64,000 bases of DNA from Rhizopus sp. PT2906 (lineage: Eukaryota; Mucoromycota; Mucoromycetes; Mucorales; Rhizopodaceae), in the NCBI GenBank assembly GCA_025529335.1, contig JAMYHX010000004.1, forward strand, positions 186,001 to 250,000, in the 5' to 3' direction. Within the stretch, counting starts at the first letter, position 1; the number at the start of each line of letters is the position of its first letter. A program made the translations under genes and the position numbers. The notes under the pieces are model-generated. The model was given only the letters and a program-made list of their open reading frames with translations, had not been told where the DNA came from and did not search any database. Positions 58,033 to 64,000 of this stretch are shown here, in pieces.

Positions 58033-60531
58033 ATGAATGGTAATAAAGTATTATAACAATAGCATGTTTACTGATATCATGAATAGAAAACTCACTTGCG
58101 CTTTTAACACCGCAAGAGAAGCAAGTATACCTAAACTACTTTAAAAAAGTAGATTCAGATAGCAAAGGCATCGTCCTTCAAGAAGAGGCAATGAACTTTT
58201 TAAAAAAGTCAAATATTCCTCAAAATATATTAAACCAGGTTTGAAAATATGAGTTATCATCTTACCGCTTTATTTATACTCTATACAAGTTTTGGGAAGC
58301 AGCTGATAATGACAAGAAGGGATTCCTTACAGACACTGAATTTTGTATCATTCTAAAACTAATTGCATGTGCTCAGCATGGTGTCATGACAGGTGACCCT
58401 ATATTAGCTACTTCAGGTAACGTAGAGAATAATTGTAATGGTGGTGAAGTAACAGTCCTGTAGTTCCTCTTCCACAGTTTAATGGTGACGATAACTCCTC
58501 AAGACAACCACCAAGACATACCACGGCAGATGTGATCACTCCAGAAGAAAGAACAAAGTATATCAGTCTATTTCAATCTCTGGGACCTGTCGATGGTATC
58601 TTGAACGGTAAAATTGCAACAAGGGGCCCATTAATTTAGCTGCTTATTGGCAAATATTAGGCGAAGTAGCTAAAAACGTTTTTATCAGATCCGGTCTTCC
58701 TCCTGCTAAATTGCAAGCTATTTGGGATTTAGCAAACACTAGAAAATCGGGTACACTCAACCAGACAGAGTTTATCATCGCTATGCATTATATTGAACGC
58801 ACAATGAAAGAGTCAGCACCACTACCTCCCACATTGCCTGCAGGTATCTATGCCTCGGCAATTGGTCGTGCTATTTCTTCACCTCTTGTCAGACAAAATA
58901 CTTTACAAGTCAACAAGGTACCCATTCAGTCCCCAGTGTTCAAAGGGTCTACTTTGGGTAATGTGGAAATAGCACCAGAGGAGTATGCAAGATATAAAAC
59001 TTTCTTTGATCAGCTATCCAATGGCACAGGCTTCGTGTCAGGTCCTGATGCTGTCGTGTTCTTTAGACATTCAAAGTTACCAGAGTCAGATCTTGCTCGA
59101 ATTTGGGATGTAGCTGATACAAATTCAACTGGTCAACTAACAGAGCGAGAGTTTGCAACGGCTATGCATATGATCAACAGAAGGATTGCAGGAGGCGAAA
59201 TTCCAAGCTCATTGCCCACGCTAAGAGCTGGTTAGATACATATAAATTATAATGAACGAAAATAGGATTAAAGTCATCTTTTAGGACATGTAGAGCATCA
59301 GCAACCACAGCAAACAGGAAAACAGCCCGCGGTTGATTTGTTGGGTCTATCCTCTGATTTTGACGAGACATTTTCACCTGCTACGTTTCAACCAACACCT
59401 AAACCACAACCACAGCATCATCAACAAATCACTGAGCTATCACGCACTCAATCCGTCCTTCAGTCCAATCTATCAAGTGAAACAACGCGATCTCAACAAG
59501 CACATTCTCAGTTAGAAGCGGAGACAAGAGCCATTGAAGAACTTCAAAAACAGATACAGCAACAAAAGGATGAACTAGAAAAAATGAAGCATCTGGCAGA
59601 TGAAGCAGAGAAGCAATTAGAAGCGGAAAAGAAGAAAAAGGAAAAGTTAAAGGAAGAGCTGCAGATGTATCGACATGAAACAAAACACTTCAAATCGAGA
59701 GCAGAGAATGCACAGGAGGAACTGAAGCAGGTTAAAAGAGAGATTGATGAGTTGGAGAAGGAGAAATCAGCAGTATCATCACCACGTATTCCTAATTCAG
59801 TGTCTAGCCCCAGCATAAGTCGTCCAGAGGACGTATTCGCCTTGTCTTCAACGGGAGGATTATTCGCAAAAGTTCATGACGACCGTTCCTCTGTTTCTGC
59901 ATCTTCACCCAAGTCCACACATAGCTTGCCTGCTGCATCGACTCAAAAATCATTTGATCCATTTGCAGGCTTTAAAGCGAGTCAGAGCACTAGTCAGTCC
60001 ACAACAGGAACTCCCGTTACTCTGAACAAGCTAAAAGAGGAAAGTGAGTTGAAGAGAAGCACTTCATCTACAGTGGATATTAGCGAGATAGAATCAAAAT
60101 TTCCTGATTTGAGCACAATGGAGCAAAGCTTTGCTGCCGTCAGTTCACAGGCACCTACGAGCCCATCCGCCGCGTCTCAGTCGATACCACCACCAGCACC
60201 AAAAGAAGAAGAGACTATTGCTACAACAAAAAGCGAGTCTGCTTTAGAGAATAAGCCCAAAAAGGAATCAAAATATAACTTTGATCTGTCGGTCTTTGAG
60301 CCTCCCTCGACAGCATCTAACAGCAATCTATTTGGGGGAATGTCCGTAAAGGATGAATTGAGTTCCATCTTTGGAAGCCCTACGACAAGTAGCAGCACAC
60401 CTGCACCAACTGCTTCAACTTCAACCGCTTTAGATGATATCTTTGGAAGTGCCCCTTCAACTACTGCTAAGGATAACAACAAACAGCCTGCTCAATCCTC
60501 TTTTGAAGATATATTTTTTAATAATAAATAA
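58033..60531 (+). CDS. EDE1: Eps15/Ede1-like endocytic scaffold with three EH domains
   Basis: Early clathrin-mediated endocytosis scaffold that binds NPF-containing cargo adaptors. Exons 58033-58039, 58087-58238, 58290-58416, 58464-58607, 58661-59230 and 59285-60531 total 2247 nt, giving 748 aa. EH1 lies at about 3-95 (LTPQEKQVYLNYFKKVDSDS). EH2 is at about 115-200 (FIRSGLPPAKLQAIWDLANT), and EH3 at about 250-320 (LPESDLARIWDVADTNSTGQ). A long coiled coil (about 383-495) follows, then a Ser/Thr/Pro tail with repeated DPFAGF, SIFGSP and DDIFGS short motifs. The first exon is only 7 nt (ATG-AAT-G) and is needed because the EH1 exon has no in-frame Met. It is shorter than yeast Ede1 (no UBA visible), close to Eps15-like fungal proteins. 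Confidence 0.9.
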
Positions 60532-60617
60532 GTCGTATGGATTCAACGTTTATTCAAAAGTCTTGCTTCATGTAGAAAGCAAATATTGGACTAGTCTAGT
60601 TCTAAATGAGCTTGGCG

Positions 60618-61613
60618 TCATAGTTCTTGATGTATTAAAGTTGGTTTTTGATATTCATCACTCTTCTTGGGCATATAGGGAGGAGGAGATGATAGGGTCT
60701 CGTTCTTGTCTTCATACAGAGCAGTAACTTGATCACCCATGATCTCTAATGCACCTTTATTACCTCCATAAACAGTTGAGATGCCAATATCAATCAAAAC
60801 CACTCTTCCTCCACAGCGAGTATGAATCTTGCCATCGTGCTGAACAGTGTGCCCAACCACCATTCGATTAGCCTCCATGGACTCCAAGGCTTCCTCCAGT
60901 AACTCACAGATGATATCTTCATCATCTGCAGCATATCCTCTATACCATGTGGGTCCATAACCCCCAAATACACCAAATTCATCACCTTTATGTCCATGAG
61001 ATTCCATAAACGTCAACATACTCTCATGTGTCTGGTTATTAATCCAGTCGATGCCAAATTTTGCATAGTAAGGATGAATGCCACCGTGACAAAAGACGGT
61101 CGAACCGACCTTTGTGGTCATATCTAACGGAACCAAGTAGCTTCCGATAAACCCATCAGGTGCAAAGGCACGCTTACGAGCTTCCATACCACCAAATGTC
61201 TCTGGTTCTCCTGGATATACATAACGCCAGTCTCCGATGAGGTTCATTATTTCATGATTACCCAACAGAGGAATAACCAGTCCACCCGAGAGTGGCGCTT
61301 CCTCTCGCAGCTTTTGCAGTAATTGATAAAGTTTGATTGTATCTAACCCACGGTCGACAACATCACCCTTTTTATATAAAGGTCAACAATGATTGAGTTG
61401 TAAAAATAGTAGTCTTACAGTTTGTACTAGGATCGTGTTGCCTGCTATCCAGCGTTGGTCGTCATCGATGATTTTTGAAAACTTCAAGATTGAGAGTGTA
61501 TTTGCTAGATCACCGTGAAGATCTCCCATGGCCACAATACGACGATCGTCTACATGAATGGCCAACACTGTTGTTGCTATTATAAAGAATAAAAGTGTGA
61601 TCAGGCAAGTCAT
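60618..61613 (-). CDS. Shewanella-like protein phosphatase (PPP superfamily, secreted or ER type)
   Basis: Metal-dependent Ser/Thr/Tyr phosphatase of the SLP branch. Exons 61613-61419 and 61367-60618 total 945 nt, giving 314 aa. A hydrophobic leader (about 1-20, ITLLFFIIATTVLAI) targets it to the secretory path. PPP motifs are complete: GDLHGD (30-35), GDVVDRG (66-72), GNHE (101-104), then FCHGGIHP, the SLP-type VVGHTVQ, and a late IDIGISTVYGG. The start is the Met at 61613; the sequence further left has no Met. It is convergent with the Ede1-like gene, 86 bp between stops. Substrate unknown. Confidence 0.88.
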
Positions 61614-61693
61614 TAGTAGCAATTACAAGTAAAAAGAAATAAATAAAAAACAGAGCATCTTTATTTTAATAGAATCAGTTACACAACGCATAT

Positions 61694-62493
61694 TTACCAA
61701 ATGGCTGAACTTCTCTTTCTGCCGTTATTACTGTATGCCGCATCAAATGACGATTTCCTTATCTGATTTTCTGAACGAACCACTGTGACTGGAACAGGTG
61801 AATGTTGTAAACAATATTTTGATATGCTGCCTAACAACATGCCTTTGAATTCTGAAAGTCCTCTTGTGCCAACGATAAGTAATGAAGGTTGATAGAGTGC
61901 AATCATTCGCTGTATCGTCTCTTGAACTTTTCCTATCACGAATTCCACAACGACACTAACCTAGTTTCTCTCTCTTTAGTGTATAAACGCATATAGAATG
62001 ATTCATTGTACTTTTTTATCTTGTTTATGACTGTCATCTATAATCCTTTGCATTATCTCTGTTGATATCCTTTTAGATTCTTGTTCTTCAAGTTGTAGCA
62101 AATCATCTCCTCTTTTATCTATAGTAATAATAATAAATCACTTATTCGTATGCAACCATGCATGACATGTCACACGCACTGTTCATTTCTAATGTAACAA
62201 CTCGTAAAACAATAAGCTCATCTCCATCTTCTAAAACAGCCTAAGTGAAATAAATGATTACTATTACAATGCATAGCATCCAACAAATAACCTACATCCT
62301 TTGCCCAGTTAAGAGCATATTCGCTATAATTTGCTAAATCTGTCGCTACCATAAATGTACGAGAGCGTCTTGATCGTTTATAGCCTGGAGACTTTGCTCT
62401 TAATGTATATGAATAGTCGGGTAAGTCCTTATTCGTCATTGTGTCAAATGACACAACTCTAACAAAGTTATTGTTATTATTATCGTTATCCAT
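61694..62493 (-). CDS. Universal stress protein (UspA) family protein
   Basis: Single-domain universal stress protein. Exons 62493-62296, 62240-62180, 62118-62012 and 61960-61694 total 633 nt, giving 210 aa. After an Asn/Asp-rich start (about 1-45) the Usp fold begins FMVATDLANYSEYALNWAKD. The ATP-binding pattern G-x2-G-x9-G-S is seen in VGTRGLSEFKGMLLGSISKY, followed by HSPVPVTVV. So it is of the ATP-binding type by motif. The last exon boundary (donor GTACAA) is less standard than the others. Poly-A runs lie 25-105 bp upstream of the start. Confidence 0.85.
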
Positions 62494-62518
62494 AATTGAA
62501 TTAAAAAAAGAATTGAAT

Positions 62519-62599
62519 AAAAAAAAAAAAAAAAAAGAAAGGTTTCTGTCTGCGGACATTTTTAAAGGCATGAAAAAAAAAAAAAAAAAAAAAAAAAAA
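62519..62599. promoter_or_regulatory. Paired long poly-A tracts (A18 and A27) upstream of the Usp gene
   Basis: Runs of 18 A (62519-62536) and 27 A (62573-62599) on the plus strand, i.e. poly-T on the coding strand of the Usp gene, within 110 bp of its start. Such tracts are known to keep nucleosomes away from fungal promoters. The exact lengths may be affected by sequencing or assembly. Confidence 0.5.
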
Positions 62600-63284
62600 G
62601 CCTATTCAATTTATGTCAATATGATTTCAATATCTGTTTCGTCGAGTACAATCAGTAAAACAAATAAATAGTCTCATATTCATTCACAATATGGGCTATT
62701 GTTGTTATTGTTGAATGTCTATATTGAATACTATACATTGATTCATTTTTAGTACTATTGAGTACATTCTTTTTGTAATGCCGTCATTTAATCATGCAAT
62801 ATACAGGTGCCTTTCTTTGTTCAAGTCACCAAGGTATTAAAGTATTAATATCATAGATCGAACAGGGCCATGAATGATTGACCTACAGAAAATAATAATA
62901 ATCCTGTCCTAGAAGTTCCCCTCTCAAACACAATTCTTAAACACTATCTTTACTGAAACCAAATGATCCCTCTATCCATCGTCTATCTGACACGCGCTGG
63001 TTGACTCCATTAAAGCCTTTATTCTGTACAATATTATTTAGTAAATCATTGGATTTACGCGCATCAAAATAAAAATTGAATCCAATCTGCTTTAGATGGT
63101 GGATGATACACAGATATATAAACGTCTATCTACATTGAAAAAAGTAGCTAAACGGACGGAATAAGAAAATGATCAGTACGAAGCTTTCATTGGCCAAAGT
63201 CACTTTTACGGTTATTGCATAATTTATAAGCAAGCCTTTTTCCCAGTTTTTCCCATTTTTTTTTCTTTCTTTTATTATAAAAAC
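62600..63284. promoter_or_regulatory. Divergent intergenic region between Usp and UPF0303 genes
   Basis: About 690 bp with no ORF of coding character. TATA-like AT stretches and a T-rich tract (63237-63268) precede the UPF0303 start. Nothing else recognised. Confidence 0.35.
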
Positions 63285-63940
63285 ATGACAACTCCTCTAA
63301 AAGAACTTCTCGAGATTATTCTCTTGCAAGAAGAAAAGTGTCAATTTGATTCATTCACGTCTCAAGACGCGCTTGATTTAGGTCTTTTGCTTATTGAAAA
63401 TGCTAAGCCATTCAAGAGACCTGTTGTGGTTGACATCACCTTAAATGGACATCAACTGTTTCATTATGCCATGCAAGGTACAAACAAAGACAATGATGAA
63501 TGGGTCAGACGTAAGAGGTATGAACTATGTCTATAAAAAAAAAAAAAAGCTTATACTGACATATATTATTCAGCAACACGGTCAATCGATTCAACCATTC
63601 TAGCTACTATGTAGGCCGTCATTTGGCGAATCAAGGCAAAACCTTAGAAGAAAAATACTTTGTATGTCTGTTGTTGTTGTTGTTGTTTATATTAAACTAA
63701 CACGTAAATTAGGTGAATGAAAAAGATTATGCCACCCACGGTGGTTCATTCCCATTAACTATCAAGAATGTTGGTGTTGTTGGTACAATCACTGTATCTG
63801 GTCTTGCTCAAGAGGTAACCAGTGTCAATGTTTATATGTTGTCAAGCCAAAAATAACATATTTATTTACTATATTAGGATGATCATAATCTGGTAGCGAA
63901 TAGTATTCAAGAGTTTTTAGCTTTTCGAGAGAAAAAATAA
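63285..63940 (+). CDS. UPF0303 (HbpS-like / YBR137W-type) protein
   Basis: Small cytosolic protein of the UPF0303 (GlcG/HbpS-like) family; the yeast relative YBR137W is linked to the GET-pathway receptor complex in published work. Exons 63285-63517, 63574-63661, 63713-63814 and 63878-63940 total 486 nt, giving 161 aa, the usual length. Conserved blocks: SQDALDLGLLLIENAK, VVVDITLNGHQLFHYAM, the RKSNTVNRFNHSSYYVGRHL segment typical of the family, and GGSFPLTIKNVGVVGTITVSG followed by DHNLVANSIQEFL. A TTG-repeat microsatellite lies in intron 2 (63671-63687). The stop at 63938-63940 lies 60 bp before the window edge. Confidence 0.88.
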
Positions 63941-64000
63941 ATACACTTTTAAACAAGCAAAACAATAAAGTGAAACTCTAGGGTTTAAGTTGAAATAAAG

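Noticed and set aside
1..64000. CRISPR arrays
   Set aside because: No regularly spaced short direct repeats were seen, and the DNA is eukaryotic.

Overview
This 64 kb window is nuclear DNA of a filamentous fungus, almost certainly an early-diverging one of the Mucorales (Mucor/Rhizopus-like). Genes are AT-rich and carry many short GT-AG introns of about 45-75 nt. Two CotH-family genes and relics of Helitron, Fanzor, Tc1/mariner and LINE elements fit that lineage. No species can be named from the sequence alone. Splice sites were placed by hand; for nearly every gene the summed exons give a whole number of codons, which is a strong internal check.

Layout. 0-13.5 kb: 3' end of a carnitine acetyltransferase, TSC13 (fatty-acid elongation), a very large RIM15-type kinase with PAS, zinc finger and receiver domains, and a CreC/WDR20 WD40 protein. 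13.5-15 kb: a broken DDE transposase containing a perfect 293-bp inverted repeat. 15-21.3 kb: LCB1 (serine palmitoyltransferase) and SIN3 (histone deacetylase scaffold). 21.3-28.6 kb: gene-poor DNA with one small GPI-type cell-wall protein gene and relics of an unrecognised gene family and a LINE. 28.6-49 kb: dense housekeeping genes: bestrophin-like channel, Kre9-like secreted protein, MED4, FRA10AC1, AIR1/2-type zinc-knuckle protein, two CotH paralogues flanking gamma-COP (SEC21), a PX-BAR sorting nexin (Snx41/Atg20), a tRNA t6A dehydratase (Tcd1/2) and an RRM protein. 49-58 kb: an accessory island with Helitron, Fanzor and Tc1 relics, an apparently intact PD-(D/E)XK nuclease-like gene inside a 448-bp direct-repeat pair, and a 125-bp tandem repeat. 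58-64 kb: EDE1/Eps15-like endocytic scaffold, a Shewanella-like phosphatase, a universal stress protein and a UPF0303 protein.

The housekeeping genes show no operon-like logic, but spacing is very tight. Several convergent pairs end within 1-90 bp of each other, and one head-to-head pair (MED4/FRA10AC1) shares a 74-bp promoter. The most unusual material is the 49-58 kb island. It holds a eukaryotic TnpB (Fanzor) relic with a strong hairpin just 3' of its stop codon, directly downstream of a Helitron relic. Next to it is a lineage-type protein with an EVK-class nuclease core, bracketed by long identical repeats.
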